A DNA stretch of 64,000 nt from Zygaena filipendulae (Eukaryota; Arthropoda; Insecta; Lepidoptera; Zygaenidae). The position numbers and the translations under genes are program-made. The stretch lies in assembly GCA_907165275.2 (NCBI GenBank), contig OU015660.1:10728501-10792500 (forward strand). The letters are read 5' to 3'. The notes under the pieces were generated by a model. It saw nothing but the letters and a program-made list of their open reading frames with translations, searched no databases and had not been told where the DNA came from. This document shows positions 12,369 through 25,707 of this stretch, piece after piece; positions within the stretch are counted from its first letter, which is position 1; every line of letters starts with the position of its first letter.

Positions 12369-13359
12369 TCGTATCTAATATAAAATGAATTAAAATTGAA
12401 ACCGTTAGAAAGGTAAGAAAACTGCAGTTAGGTACCTGGCGAGTGGCGGCACAGTTTTTCCGCAACCCCTTTGGCGGAGTATGACAATGTGAAGAAAGTT
12501 GCATTTAAGTGTCTTCTCATCTCGCTGCCAGTAGGTCAAGTATCGCTACAGTCGCCAGCGTGTTCCGTGCTCCGTCAGAGCCTACTCGCCGTAGATTAGA
12601 AAGCCTACTCCTGTTAATCTAGCACGAACATCTAAATCTCAAGTGATCTCCAATAAATCTTACATGGCATGATGGCAACTGTTATCGTTGCATCTCTTAA
12701 AATTTTTCGCGTTTTGCACAAAAGATGTTAATGCAATATCAATCATTTATAGAAAAGCAGTTTTTATATAACCAACCAACTTATTTTAAACATTATTACC
12801 CTGAACTGAAGTACCTAAGGTTTTGCAAAATACTATGAGTAGGTAATTATGTAGGTACTTAAGCACTTCAACTTAATCTGCATCATTTCGGTTGACTTCC
12901 GGCGCGTCACATCCGTTGCTTGCTGAAATTTTACGCTGTAGGTAGGTACGACCGTACGTACGAGCCAAAAAAAGTTTAACCTCAAAATTTAAACATAGTT
13001 AAGTCTCAAGATCGAATAAATATAGCTACCATTTTTTTATTCTGAGGTAGGTTTACGATATACGACTACTTATAGTCTAGGATTTATATTTTAGTTGTAA
13101 AACCCACATATTTTGCACTGCATAATTTAACTAAACAGCCCACCCCAAGCATTTACTGGGATTGGGTCGATCGCTTGCAAGCAAGGTTGTGTTTTTTGAG
13201 CGCTAAATGTTGGAGCTCTTCCAAATTAGTGTGATTTGCACCATTTGCACCATAGTCCATATAATATTATCAGGCGAGATTGGGGAGCAAAACATATATG
13301 TGTACTTATGCTTATATGTGTAGGGAGCGTTGCAATCTGATGTAAGTTTATTTGTGTTT

Positions 13360-13515
13360 GCTTACGCTTTCTTTCACGCTTTATCAACTCGACCGATCAT
13401 GATGAAATTTTTCATACATGTTTTCAGGTGTGCATAAAAGGACATGGGTACTTTTTATCCCGGAATTCCAGCGGGAACTCCAAAATTAACGCGGGTGAAA
13501 CCACGGGGAACAGCT
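13360..13515 (+). mobile_element. Helitron-like element, degraded 3' end
   Basis: It carries the core TTTCACGCTTTATCAACTCG, AAAAGGACATGGGTACTTTT and CGCGGGTGAAACCACGGGGA, but ends CAGCTATG, so the CTAG terminus is mutated. The surrounding spacer (12370-13359 and 13516-14030) shows no gene. Confidence 0.5.
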
Positions 13516-14033
13516 ATGTATTATAAGTATTAATGAAGCGATGGTATTAGTCGTTTAATATTTAGATTCGTATCCTAGCTACAAGGAGAAACAGACAGCT
13601 TCTTTAATAATATTAAGTATAGATACTTAACTTGTATTCACGAGTATCCCTCCAATATTATGTAATGTAGATTCTGCGAGGAAACCCTAAAATGTCGGCA
13701 ATGCAGTACGTTATCTAAGCTGCATTATTTCAGCTTTAAAATATAGGCCATTGCAGGTGGATCGGAAATGGAAATACGCCTACTTTTGGAAATTTCAGGA
13801 GTCGCTAGTTATTAAAATCACAGAAATATATTCTTACCTATATGATTAAAATACTTGGTATTTGATCTAGGACTCTAAACATTTTGTATATGGATCCATA
13901 AATAGGGCCCAAGTCTATAGGTGCTGCTTATGTACCTATTTTGCTCAATTAATTTCGAAACAGTTATTGTTATTAAGTACCTACCTAGTAGGTACCTACA
14001 TATTTCCCAAAAATACTGTTCAAAATTCAAAAT

Positions 14034-14600
14034 TCAAAATTCAAAAGCTATTTATTACTTAGGATTGGTTACAATCACTTGTACCTAATCGTCAGCAGAT
14101 TCTTAGAACTATAAATTAAATTACCGTCAGTTCGGAATAAGTCCTCTGCTGAGAAGAACTGACAAGAAACTCAGCAGCGCTGTCTTTTAATTACCATACT
14201 TATAAACTAGGAAAACAAAAAATAGGAATTGGATAGAGCAATTCATTCCCAAACGTCTGTATCATTTAAATAGTCTACTACACTATAATATGCTTTATCG
14301 CATAATCTGTATTTAATAAGTTTCTTGAATTTATTAATTGACAAATTAATTACATCGTTTGGGAGTTTGTTGTAAAAGTGTATACATTGTCCTTTAAATG
14401 ACTTAGAAATTTTATGGAGCCTAGTCTTAGGCACAGCGAGTTTATCTTTATTTCTTAAGTTTAGATTATGTAAATCACTGTTTTTCTTAAAGTTGCCTAA
14501 ATTTTTGTGAACATATAATAAATTCTCGTATATGTACTGAGAATGTACAGTCATTATTTTAAACTCGCTGAATTTAGTTCTTAGTGAATCTCGAGGGCCT
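14034..14600 (-). mobile_element. 5'-truncated LINE 3' end (reverse-transcriptase C-terminus plus tail)
   Basis: A minus-strand ORF (14554-14243, 103 aa) has the shape of a CR1/jockey-like reverse-transcriptase C-terminus: conserved HNLNLRNKDKLAVPKTRL, FYNKLPNDV and FKKLIKYRL blocks and a stop after DVWE. It is followed by a 3' UTR ending in a short repeat, ATTCAAAATTCAAA on the plus strand (14022-14048), i.e. TTTGAATTT repeats at the LINE 3' end. Everything upstream of the C-terminus is missing, as expected for 5' truncation. The clade is inferred. Confidence 0.7.
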
Positions 14601-17084
14601 AACTTATAAACTTTATAAATCGAATTTACTTATACCTACCTATAAAACCATGTTAAAAACAACACCGTGCTACGTAACCGCCAAGTCATGAATTAAAAAA
14701 TGAATTTTAAAAATACATAAAATTTTCATAATATAGATACTTTATGGACTGAAACATAATAGGACTTTGCGTGATCGCACAACTTGAGTACCTAGTTGTT
14801 TTTTTGTATGATAGTAAATATTTTTAAAGATTTTTTTATTTGAAAAACTTTAAAAGTTGCGATAATCAACTTCAAGTTAAAGTTATAAAATATTACCCGC
14901 TAGTGGTATGTCATATTATCTCTGCGAAATGAAATTAAAGTTGTGAAAGACTTGAAGTTTGTGGTGTGCAGACCACACCTTTATCTACTTGTATTTCGCG
15001 TCCGGTATAATAATATGCCTGTGTAGTTTAATAATATAACCTATACCGCTTACTTATTCACACAGAAGCGAACGCTTGTCACCACCTTCTTTTAATCTTT
15101 TACACTTGGAACGCTCTTTAGAAGCGTCACTTGTGAATTGGATTATTCACATCTCACCTTTCTCAATATAGGTATTCCACAATTAATTATAACTCACAAT
15201 GCACTCATTTCAACTGTGGTTTCATTAAAAAAAAGGAAAAAAAAAACGTCCGCGTTTGTTAAATGAACTGAAAATAAATGCACTTCACAATAAAATAAAT
15301 ATGAATGAGCATAATATAATTTAATAATCCATTTAAACGCGGCCTAGACAAGCAACTAGCGAGTGATTGAAAACATTTACAATTGAAAGTGAAGACGATG
15401 CAATTGTGACCCTATTTAACCTCGACAAATGCAGTATCCTCACGCCGTTTAATAATGTGCATAATGGACAGTGGCTGTAAAAGATTACTCTCACCAATCA
15501 CAATTTCTTCACCATTGTTCGGACATCCATTAATTTCATTCTCATGCCGCGGCAACGGGTTAAACTGCCCTCTCCACACAAAAGAGTGGTTGGAGAAAAA
15601 AAAACGGCTCTGTTAAATTATACGTTTCAAAATACTGGTTACTCTAGATAGGTATTCATACAAATATGGAAACTTGATGCTTAAGGTCGAAAGAGAACAG
15701 CGAAAGACCTTAAACAATTCGTTTGACCTCATCGAGACATGGATATCAATAAATTGAACTTCGTCCTTTTTGGTCAAAACTCAAAAGGTAACACTGGTAA
15801 GAAACGAACAAAGATAAAAGCCCTCACCTCAGACGAAATAATTTCGTCTGAGGCCCTCACATGCTAAACTATTTAATAAAATTAAACAATTAATACACCT
15901 TTAGTTATGTTTTCTCTCATTCATACAACCTGTTTGCTGTTATGCATATATATGTATATGTATATGTACCTAATGATTAACGGTGCTATGTAACTTAATA
16001 ATAACGATTGAACCAAAATTACTGTTGATATTTTATTTGCACACAAACGAAAACAATTGGGTTGTGTCTGTCCCTCTCCTTCATTGGTAGGTAACAGTCG
16101 AGTATTTGCTAATTAAAATTTAATTAACTAGTTACCTACTTAAAATGACTTCGGTTTTGGCCACTTAATATCACGCATAGGTATATATCTCTTACGACTC
16201 TTACTATATTCCTTACTATTATTTATTTAACTATTGTTTCTGGCTAAAATTTCTTTTTTTTTCTATTTCAAACTGATTATAGTAGGTACAGAAATAATAT
16301 TTTAGTTCAGTGAATGAATGGTATTTACTTACGTATACTACATACCTATTTTAATAAAACAAAATATATTACAATATTAATTTTTAATAACTGCAGTGTG
16401 CGAAAAATAATCCAACACCGGACACCGCGATCTCAGACGAGAGCTAGTCTTAGAAATAAAAGCTAATAAGTCCAAACATATGTTTGTCAGCCTATTCACA
16501 TGTACACGCGTAGGTACCTCCCTGCCATTAAGAAAAATCCAGTTGTGCTGCAAGCGAGCATGGGAATGCTCAGGGGGTCAACGCCATTCGTTTCGCGTAC
16601 TTGTCCCGGGTTAGCAGTTAGTATTATTATTCCGATGGATGTTTTTATTTTAGGGTCTGAGATCCGGTCCGCGCGCCCCCTCGCGGCCGCGGCCTGCGGC
16701 CCGCGGGTTCATCTCGCCCCGGTGCGTCTCGACGACCACACTCGAGTCTCGAGTGCGTTTTGGACATCCGTATCGTTTCAAAATAATATTTAATGGTTAT
16801 TTTTTCTCTTCTATTACCCATGGGATTTTATTTTAAATTCTTTATGTATCTTATTTAAGTTCTACTAACTTCCAAACAACTATAGCGTGATATTTAGGAT
16901 ATGATGGCGTCACTTTGCGCTTCACAAGTTGGCTCAACACCTCTTTCCGCGAACGAACAGCGAAGACTACAAGAAACTCTATTAAATTCCTTTCAGTCGT
17001 TTTTGCGTAATGCATGTATAAATAGGTAGGAATAAATTATAAAAATCTTCCCTTTTAGTTCTTTTCTTTTAAGTAGGTATTAGA
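14601..17084. other. Spacer without recognisable gene; GC-rich patch at 16650-16770
   Basis: Mostly AT-rich. Two local features: a 27-bp perfect palindrome at 15827-15853 between 7-bp direct repeats GCCCTCA (15820-15826 and 15853-15859), and a CpG-rich block at about 16655-16765 containing GCGGCCGCGG. I found no splice-supported coding exon; the 97-aa ORF across the block has no familiar motif. Confidence 0.4.
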
Positions 17085-17194
17085 TCCATACTAATATCAC
17101 AAATCTGAAAGTTACACTGTCTGTCTGTTCCTTTTCACGCCTTAAATATTCAGGTCATCATGAAATCGCGGGTGGAACCGTGGGCAATAGCTAG
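17085..17194 (+). mobile_element. Short Helitron-like element (110 bp)
   Basis: It starts TCCATACTAATATCACAAAT and ends GCGGGTGGAACCGTGGGCAA then TAGCTAG and T. Internally deleted relative to the 200-bp copies. Confidence 0.5.
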
Positions 17195-18669
17195 TTATAT
17201 TAATTAAAAGTATAGATATTGCAGCACAAGTAAACTATACGGACCAATGTAGGTACCTACTCGGCGACATGCGACTTTCTACATTTCAATGGTATTGATA
17301 CGTATGAACAGTGCATAGGCATCATAAAACGCAATCTTTTATCTAAAATTAAAAGAAGGAATTGACAAAAGAACACAACAACAAAAAAAGTCAGACAATT
17401 CGTACGAATAAATAAATTGTGTTCCCCAATGAGATGCGACGGTAGGTAGGTACTACGTGCAGCCGTCGACGGGCGACCGGTTCTCCCGATCAATCCGAAC
17501 CATTCAAATCTTGAAAGCGGCCAGTGCGAATTTCACACCAGTCTAGTCTAGACTCCACAATGTCGCAATAGGCAGCCTAGGTCCACACCGCTGCCTAGAA
17601 CTGTGAGAACAAATAACGGGCCCGCGTCGCATGATTGAGTTCGCACGTTCTGTGATAATCTACCTTTAATACAAACCAGCTACATATGGACCTATTGTAA
17701 TCACATTTATTTCCATCCATCCCATTTATATTTCTCAGTCGCGGGAATATTTCTTTCCCTAAAAGAAATAAAGAAAATATTGTCTGAATTATTCAGGGGA
17801 TAGTAGGTATGGCTCGTGGTATAGCTAAAAAAATATTAGTCCACAGACAGTTATGTAGTACCAGAGATTATCCCTGTATTATGACACAAACAAACATTTT
17901 CAGTTTTTAAATTAGTCATTACTAATTTAATAGACAGTTCAAGTCAATTTCAATTAAAATAAGTTCAAATGCTCTGCCAAGGCTTCGCGTCGCTTAGGAA
18001 GGTACCTACTATAGGTTAATGTAAGCTGACGATTTTCTTCCAAATCGGTTCAACCGTTTGAGGCTGGGTAACAAATATCCAAATATCTTAGAAACTTCCA
18101 AGTTTATTAGTATAGGATAACACAGGATAACATGTAATAAATACATCTCCAGATGTCTTGTATTCCCTAAATGTTAATTTCCTTGGAACTTGGCTATTAC
18201 GTATATTTTAACCGTGCACCGAGATGTGTCTGCCTAAGTGCCTACCGTATGTCACTAATTTTATTGTAAGTGCAAAATTTAAAATATCGTCATTACTTAT
18301 TTTGTTAATTTTTGTTCTCTAGGTACCATATTTTTAGCACGCCTAAGTACCTATAGCTTCAATTTTACGAGTCCACACGCGAGTTTGACACGTGCGAGTT
18401 GACGAATAAGTCAATCCTTGGTCCAATCAGATACCTACTGGGGTCTGGAATCTAGGAACGCTTGATGGCCATCATTATTAGAGTTTCCAATAATTTAGTT
18501 CAAACTACGTATTCTACTACAAAATACGTGTTTTGTGGTTTTAAAATTCACATAGTACCTATATGTATAGTTTCTCTTATTCCTCGATAAATGGAAAGCA
18601 GATAGATTTTGTGGAAGGATGTACTTTTTATCCACGAACAAAGAGTTTTAGAGGGAACTAATAATATCC

Positions 18670-19180
18670 TTACTAATCCTACTAATATTAAAAATGTGAA
18701 AGTGTGGATGTTTGGATGTTTGTTACTCAATCACGCAAAAACGGCTGAACGGACTTGGATGAAATTTGGCATGCACGTTGTCAGGGGTACAGAGAAGGAC
18801 ATAGGGTACTTGTTATCCCGGAATTCTCGCGGGAACTCCGAAATTACCACAGGTGAAACCGCGGGGCACAGCTAGTATTATATAAACGCGAAAGTGTATG
18901 TAGTTATGGATGGATGTTTGTTACTCTTTCACGCAAAAAATATTGAATGGATTTTAATAACTTTGCAATAATATAGCTTATACATCAGAATAACACAAAG
19001 GGTACTAATTATCTCGAAATTCCCGCGGGAACTCAGAAATTAACGCGGGTGAAGTTGAATTAATTATTGTATACTAGTCACGTTGTCTGAGGTACTTAAA
19101 AGGACATAGGGTACTTTTATCCTGGGATTCCCGTGAGATCTCCGAAATTAACACAGGTGAAACCGCGAGGAACGACTAGT
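18670..19180 (+). mobile_element. Array of three Helitron-like elements in the same orientation
   Basis: Copy 1 (about 18670-18875) ends GGGGCACAGCTAG. Copy 2 (about 18877-19055) restarts with TATTATATAAACGCGAAAGT and loses its 3' end after CGCGGGTGAA. Copy 3 (about 19079-19180) retains only the 3' half and ends GGAACGACTAG. Tail-to-head clustering is typical of this family. The spacer 17195-18540 before it shows no gene. Confidence 0.55.
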
Positions 19181-19751
19181 TTTTATATTTTTAGTTTTAG
19201 TTTTTTTATATTATTCTCGACCTAAAGGATTTCTCATAGTTCGGGTCATAAACACAGAAATGAGTTCTTCTGAATTAATTTTTCAACGGCTGCGAAGTTA
19301 AAAGTCAAAACGTTGCAGAAAAAACTCTGCTACACTAACATGCACATAGTATAATTTGCATGAGGGAGAATTAGAATGCAGTGCTTGTGTCGGAGGCGGC
19401 TAAACATAGAAGCCTTTCAAGTAAATACCGGTTTAGTCAGAAAGGGTATGCCAAGTCGAAAGGGTACGAACGAGATAACAATAAAAGTCCACAGGTTTTT
19501 GCGAAATATGTATATCTTACCATATTATTTTAAAATACTACGCACACAGATAATATAATCAACCTTTTCAGCAGCAGTGTGCCTGTCTAATATCAGTAGA
19601 GTAGAGGTCATTATGAGGAGTCAGGAATTAATGGCCTAGCCTGAATACAATTACAATATGCGTAGCCTAGCTACTTTGTACAACTCGATTTGTAGATTTA
19701 TTTAAAAAAAGAATTGAAAAGAAAAATTACAAGAAAGATTTTTAGAAAATA

Positions 19752-19969
19752 CTAGTTTCTTCCGCGACAATTTCGAAGTTCCCGCGCAGTTGTTCCATAC
19801 AAACTTTTCATCCCGTTAGGGGTTAAATTTTCAAAAATCCTTTCTTATCGAATGCCTACGTCATACAGAGAACACACCCTCCAAATTTCAGGTCTCTATG
19901 ATCAGCGATTTAGGCTGTGCGTTGATCCATCAGTCATTCAGGATAAAGGATTTTAGATATATGTATAGA
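19752..19969 (-). mobile_element. Helitron-like element, minus orientation
   Basis: The left edge is CTAGTTTCTTCCGCGACAAT and the right edge GTATAGA (reverse of TCTATAC). It is the same 218-bp type as 12151-12368. The following stretch 19985-20360, starting with TTTATTTATTTATT, resembles an inverted LINE poly(A) tail but no RT motif was seen. Confidence 0.55.
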
Positions 19970-20544
19970 TTTACCTATTTAAATAGTGGCTCAGTGTTTA
20001 TTTATTTATTTATTCAAAAGAACGACCAACAAAGCATACACCGTTACATTGGTAGTGATACAATATAGGATATTATAAAGAAAAAATTATGGCGCTGCCT
20101 CAATTATAGGTCGCCACAGCATGCACGAGAGAAAGAAGCAATAAATGTACACAAAATAAAAATACAAATTTACTCTTTCCAAACTCAAATGTAAGGGAAC
20201 TATTTTAACGCATCATTGAACTTTTTTATTAGAATTTATCCAGCATGTTTTTGCCTCAATAGACATGCGAATAATGTTTTTATAACTCAGAAATAATTCT
20301 GAGTGCTCTAAGTTTGGTACTGCCTTTGAGACTAACTCTGTATATAAATGTACCATACCACATAGCTACATACAAGTGTGCCGCGTAAGTACCTATGTCT
20401 ATGCATCACGCATTGCATGTGGATGCATTTTACTTCAAGCGAAAGGTATGTGTGTACGTAAAGAAAAGTGTTATGTGTCGATAGATATACCTATGTAAGT
20501 CAATGTAAGTACAATTACAGTCGCCTGCGAAAGGTTTTTTCGAG

Positions 20545-21300
20545 GTTTTTAACCGACTTCCAAAAAGGAGGAGGTTCTATGTTCGATTGTGTGTATGTTT
20601 TTTTTTTTTTTTTTTTTTTTATGTATGTTCACCGATTACTCGAAGACGGTTGGACCGATTTGAAAAATTCTTTTTTTGTTTGGAAGGGTATACTCCCAAT
20701 TAGGTCCCATTGCCACCAAGTCGGGATCTGATGATGGGATCTTGGAGAAATCGAGGGAACTCTTCAAAAATTATAGGCACACCTATAGCGATTTGGGTAT
20801 TTTTGATAGTAAATCGTTCATTTGCTTTTGGAAAGCAAAATTTGAAGAAGTGAAACTGATGATGAAGACCACAGGTGGTCATCGGAACAACTCAAAAATA
20901 ATACGTATTTCACGGGTTCCGATTGAAGCGATTTCGAAAATTGTTTTTTTGTTTGAAAGGGGATACTCCCAAATTGATTCCATTGTCACCAAGTCGAGAT
21001 CTGATGATGGGATCTTGGAGTAATCGAGGGAACTCTTCAAAAATTATGAGAACACTTATAGCGATTTTTGTATTTTTTATAGTAAAACGTTTCTTTGCTT
21101 TAGGAAAGCAAAATTTGAAGAAGAGGAACTGATGATGAAGACCACAGATGGTCATCGGAACTACTCAATAATGGGTATTTCACGGGTTCCGAATCATTAA
21201 CTTTAATATGGTTTCTAAACAATTTATGCCCGTCACAATGTATATGGTGAAGTGGAACTGATGGTGATGTACTAGGAGAACTCCTCAACAATTAACGTCC
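20545..21300. repeat. Tandem duplication, about 272-bp unit, in an 'ACCGACTTCCAAAAAGGAGG' repeat
   Basis: Unit 1 (about 20664-20935) and unit 2 (about 20936-21190) share TTTTTTTGTTTG, ATACTCCCAA, CACCAAGTCG, TCTGATGATGGGATCTTGGA and GATGATGAAGACCACAG; a third partial unit follows to about 21300. The head ACCGACTTCCAAAAAGGAGG is a widespread moth repeat start. A 22-nt T tract lies at about 20600. ORFs here are not conserved between units. Confidence 0.65.
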
Positions 21301-21406
21301 CTGCGTCGGGAAAAGCAATATTTTGTAAAATGTGATAAGCAGTTGACATTAAGCTATTGTAACTTAGAGAAATTACGGACTAAGTCACTTAAAAGCGAGA
21401 AATAAA

Positions 21407-21831
21407 CAAAATTTTAACAAAAAAATTAAAACCGACTTCCAAAAACACAAAACTAAAAAACTAAAAATAAAAAGCTAAAAATAACAAAATACCGATTTAA
21501 TCCAAAAGACAAAAACACACGTAATATTATTATTCGTTTGTGCTACCACTAATCGGTATGAAGTCGGTGACAAGCCAAATATGGAGGGGGTAGATGGGCT
21601 AAGTCAACTCCCGCCACCAGCTCTTCGTGATCAGGACAACCCAAGTGAGCAGACACCAGCGGGCTTGTCACCGAATTCAAACCGATTAGTGGTAGCACAA
21701 ACGAATAATAATATTACGTGTGTTTTTGTCTTTTGGATTAAATCGGTATTTTGTTATTTTTAGCTTTTTATTTTTAGTTTTTTAGTTTTGTGTTTTTGGA
21801 AGTCGGTTTTAATTTTTTTGTTAAAATTTTG
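21407..21831. mobile_element. Foldback element with 170-bp arms
   Basis: Arm 21407-21576 is the reverse complement of 21662-21831 with only a few mismatches and no net indel; the 85-bp centre contains CTCCCGCCACCAGCTCTTCG. Each arm includes CCGACTTCCAAAAACACAAA and GACAAAAACACACGTAATAT. A related single-arm copy lies at 27676-27830. Non-coding. Confidence 0.8.
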
Positions 21832-22490
21832 ACTGACATGTTCAATTAACAAAAAAATAAAATATAAAAAGTACGTTTTGTCGTCTCTTGTAAAGAAGTA
21901 GAAAATTCTATAAAGGAACTGGCAACGTACCTATGTAGACTTTTTTAACTGACTTTAAAAAAGGAGAAGTCTACAAATTTCCGCCAATATAGTGGCCGTT
22001 TTTGACATTTTTTGTATCTATTAGGTATAATACTTTTTGTAGTCAAGTTTAAGGCTGCACAAGGAATTAAAAACAATTAAGTATACCTACCTACCTATTT
22101 ACCACATACATATTAGGTATATATATGCAAGTCCGTGCTATTTACTCTATTTTAGATTTCTATTCGTCCATTTCTTTTAAAATTAAACATCTAGACATGA
22201 TTTTCTTGGTCAGGTAGGCGCCAATTTAAATTGTATGTACCTACCTAAGGACTACATGGCTTTGTGCCTAATCATACCAAACGGTTTAGGTATTCACAAA
22301 TAAAAAAATGAATTTAGTCATCCAAAGGTATTTTGTGCGTGCCTGTACACAGCCTCTGTGTGCGTATGCAACTCGCAAGTCGCAGGCTGCAATGCAGACG
22401 CTCACCAGACGCGCGTAACGCGACGATATAGTGTGACGTCCGCGTCCCCCGAACATCTGTCCAACCGTGGACTGCGGTCCCACGCGTAAT

Positions 22491-23273
22491 GCTTGGTTTA
22501 CACGCTGGCAGTGACTGGACCCAGTTACACGGAACTTTGGCTCCAGTTACTGGGTACAGTGTCTGGTAGACAAGATCGCCAGTAAGTCAGTTTACTGTCG
22601 TTTTTAGACACTGGCGGTCTATAGGATTGTTGTAACAACCACAGAGAAAATAATAAATTAATTAAAGAGGAAATCTATGCGGAGCAAGCGCGCCACGGTT
22701 GCAATCCTTTGCAATCTTTTGCGCTAGTTAGAGAAGATGCTCTAACTTTCCAAAAACTTCCTTTGCTTTATAACCCAACTATATTATGTATGTATTTTCC
22801 ACAATATTCGCAAAACTGTCAATTTTGAAATCGTGACTAATTGAAAACGTAACTAAATAGCGTTAATCAAAGACGTTCTATATCATTGCGTTTAATGAAT
22901 TGGTGTGATGAATAGTTTTTTGTACGAAAATCATCCAGCAACACTGGTTTTCATTTATTTTGTTGTCATAGGTAGGTACTAAGCGGAGTGGATGTTCCTT
23001 CTATCTCTTCTGCGGTCAAACAATCCTACAATATCCAAATTCCAAAGGCGTAAACAGTGTTACTCGCACTAGACTGATTTGCGTGGTTTGGTGGGGAGCT
23101 ATTGGGTCCGAAAACAGACAGACAGGCTAGTCAACTGGACTGACTCAAGGGCGCGAATTCAGCACTGGACTAACTTGAAACTAGTGTCCGTACAAGCCCA
23201 GTAGAAAGTCAGTAGGTACTGGACTGGGTTAATGCACTGCCGTGTTACTGAGCCCCTATAAACCAGGCTTAAA
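22491..23273. mobile_element. Possible MITE with imperfect ends
   Basis: The left end GCTTGGTTTACACG and right end CTATAAACCAGGCTTA are imperfect inverted repeats; the interior has GGACTGACTC and GCCAGTAAGTCAG-type motifs. No ORF. Boundaries tentative. The spacer from 23280 to 24150 holds only Helitron-like scraps (about 23500-23660) and GTAGGTAG simple repeats. Confidence 0.35.
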
Positions 23274-24156
23274 CCAACACCTGTGCCGATTCCGATACTG
23301 GAACAGATATTGGACTAGAAAATGATAAGATTCAGGCCACATGTCTGTCCACATGACAATCATTCCCTCAACATAATTATTTTAATCTGTGTTTAAAAAC
23401 AGATAACACCGTTCACCAAAGATAGCGAGCCAACGTAATATTATGTTGACTAACACTACAATACGCAGTGCACTCATTGGCTGGCGCTAATTTCAGATTT
23501 CCTGCGGGAATTCCCCCTGCCAACGTCTAAGCTAAATTTCATGATGACGGTTGAATAGTTAAGGCGTGAAAGCGTAACAAACAGAAATAAACAAACTCAC
23601 ATTCGCATTTATAATATTAGGAGGAGGTGAAACCGCGTGCAACAGTTAGTAGGTACCTACGCATACTTTTATTCTTTAAACTAATAGAGATATTAGATTT
23701 GATTTCTTGCTTGTTTGTTACGATTTAACTCAAAAACTACTGCACCGATTTCAGAAATTCTTTCTCCATTAGAATGCTAAATTATCCCTGAGTAACAGGC
23801 TAGGCTACAGTTAGTAAAATATGCGCTGCTATTGAAAAAATTAAATTGTCTTATGTAGGTTATTGTATTTTAGATCGGTAGTAGGTAGGTAGGTATATAT
23901 AATGGGATTTTAACTTCTGCTTTTCATTTCGTACTACTTTCCCATATTAAAATATTGAATGCCGCCTAGGTACCTACCTACCTACTTCACAAACTGTGCT
24001 ATTTAAAGAGCGCAATTACAACGGCTGAGACGAGGTCTGCACTCTGCAGCTTGCACGTTGCAGTTAGGTCACGGACCACGGTGAAAGCTACGCCGCGGTA
24101 GGTACCTATACCTAGTGTTTAAGTTTAAGTAAATGGGATATAGTTACCCACACAAT

Positions 24157-24479
24157 GGGCATGTTGACTAATTTTTATTTTTTAGTCCGTCTTGTAGATT
24201 ATTAAAAAATATTGGACACGTATTTTTTCTTTTTTTACGTAATCAAAAAATAACGGCGATATATTGAGTTGAAATTTCGCGTGACGTCACTATTCTGACA
24301 ATTTGTATGGCGGTTTTGCGGTTAGTGACGTCACGGCCTCCTCATCCTAAACTTTAGTGTGCTTTATCTCTGTATATTTTAATTTATTTAAAAAAGCAAA
24401 AAAACGTGTCTATTGTTTTTTTATTTTCTAACTGACGAACTAATTAGAATTTTGATTTTCAATAGTAGTCAACATCCCT
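24157..24479. mobile_element. MITE family A, copy 2
   Basis: It matches 11735-12059 over its full length with few differences, from GGGCATGTTGA to CAACATCCC, with the same TGACGTCAC pair inside. Confidence 0.7.
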
Positions 24480-24953
24480 ATTATTACTGCACGGATGTGG
24501 GCCAATTCATAGTTCAATATGAATATTTACTCGTCCAGCAGTTTTTATTTTTAAATTTGCGCTCGCATGAGTTTCGGAATTCCCGCAGGAACTATTTTTT
24601 TTTTTACAATAGAAGTAGCTTATGTTACTCCTTATAACACCACACGCAAAATAGGCGTTCAGACGTCGAGTTGCGGAAACCAGCCCGCTAACAAATACAA
24701 ATACTCCTTATAACATCAGCTATCTGTCTGCCTGTTAAAGTCCCGTCAAAATCGATCCAGCCGTTTCAGAGATAAGCCGGAACAAACAGACAGACAGACA
24801 AAATATAGACTAAATTATAAAAAAAAAATATGTAAGTAAGTACCGTATTATGTTCTTTCATATGCATTCAGTGAAAAGCTGTTGATATGAAATTACAAAA
24901 AGACACTTTGATTTTATTTCTATCTATAGCTGATCTATCAAAAATATTCCTAA

Positions 24954-25130
24954 CTAGCTGTGCCCCGCGGTTTCACCCGCGCGAAAGGGTTTTATACAAC
25001 TTCTTTTTCCGACATCCGATTTCAATGAAACAAAGCCTATACGTAGATCCAGTCTAAGTTTAATCTACCTGTGAAAACCGCATGACAATTTGTTCAGTAG
25101 ATTCGAAGATTATCGCGAACAGACAGAAAT
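24954..25130 (-). mobile_element. Helitron-like element, minus orientation
   Basis: It begins CTAGCTGTGCCCCGCGGTTT and ends near GATTATCGCGAACAGACAGA. Close to 10729-10905 and 27391-27590. Confidence 0.6.
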
Positions 25131-25139
25131 AGTACATTG

Positions 25140-25705
25140 TTATCCTAGGGGTGAAAGTAACTTATTTAGTACCTCGATCTATTGGCGCCCTCGCTACGCT
25201 CGGGCGCCAAACCCCGTCTCGGGACTAAATAAGTCTTTCTCCCGAGGGTAACACTGTGCTTTTCATTACGAATGCAAGGAAAGTCAAAATAAAAATAGGA
25301 ATTAGCTAAAGAAAAAATGAGTGAAGATCGCTTGACACTTTCCCACCTATTTCTTTTTCTTTGGCCGGCTAGCTATTCAGCCAGTATTTTTTATTTACAT
25401 TGTGGCGACCTAAAAAAAATATTTTCTTTAATTATTAAGTATTAATTAAAGAAAATAAAAAAATATAAATAGGAATTAGCTTAAGAAAAAGTGAGTGAAT
25501 TTTATTTTAATTAATACCTACTTAAACTTTACGTTATTTCAATTTTACATCGCGCTGGCTGTATAGAAAGTTGAAACATGGTTCAATAGAAAATGTGAAA
25601 ATAGACCTAGTTTTTTTTAATAATTTGACAGTTGTCAGTTGAAAGCGATTCTCCCTAGGGCTGAAAAGGGTTACTTTCAACCCGCTTCTCAGGCAACTTC
25701 AGACC
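25140..25705. repeat. Dispersed repeat interrupted by the Tc1 element
   Basis: A repeat with GGCGCCCTCGCTACGCTCGG in its left part (25187) and TTCTCAGGCAACTTCAGACC at the Tc1 boundary. It continues after the transposon at 27267 with CTTTCCGAGTATGAGTAATG. The paralogue at 10343-10660 has these two edges joined. Confidence 0.6.
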
Positions 25706-25707
25706 TA

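Noticed and set aside
16500..16793. 97-aa ORF across a GC-rich patch
   Set aside because: No recognisable motif, no partner exon and no splice support; openness follows from GC content.
19985..20360. Inverted LINE 3' end
   Set aside because: Only a TTTATTTATT tract and no reverse-transcriptase residues; not enough to annotate.
22286..22483. 65-aa ORF in a GC-richer patch
   Set aside because: No motif, no neighbour exon, and no conservation evidence.
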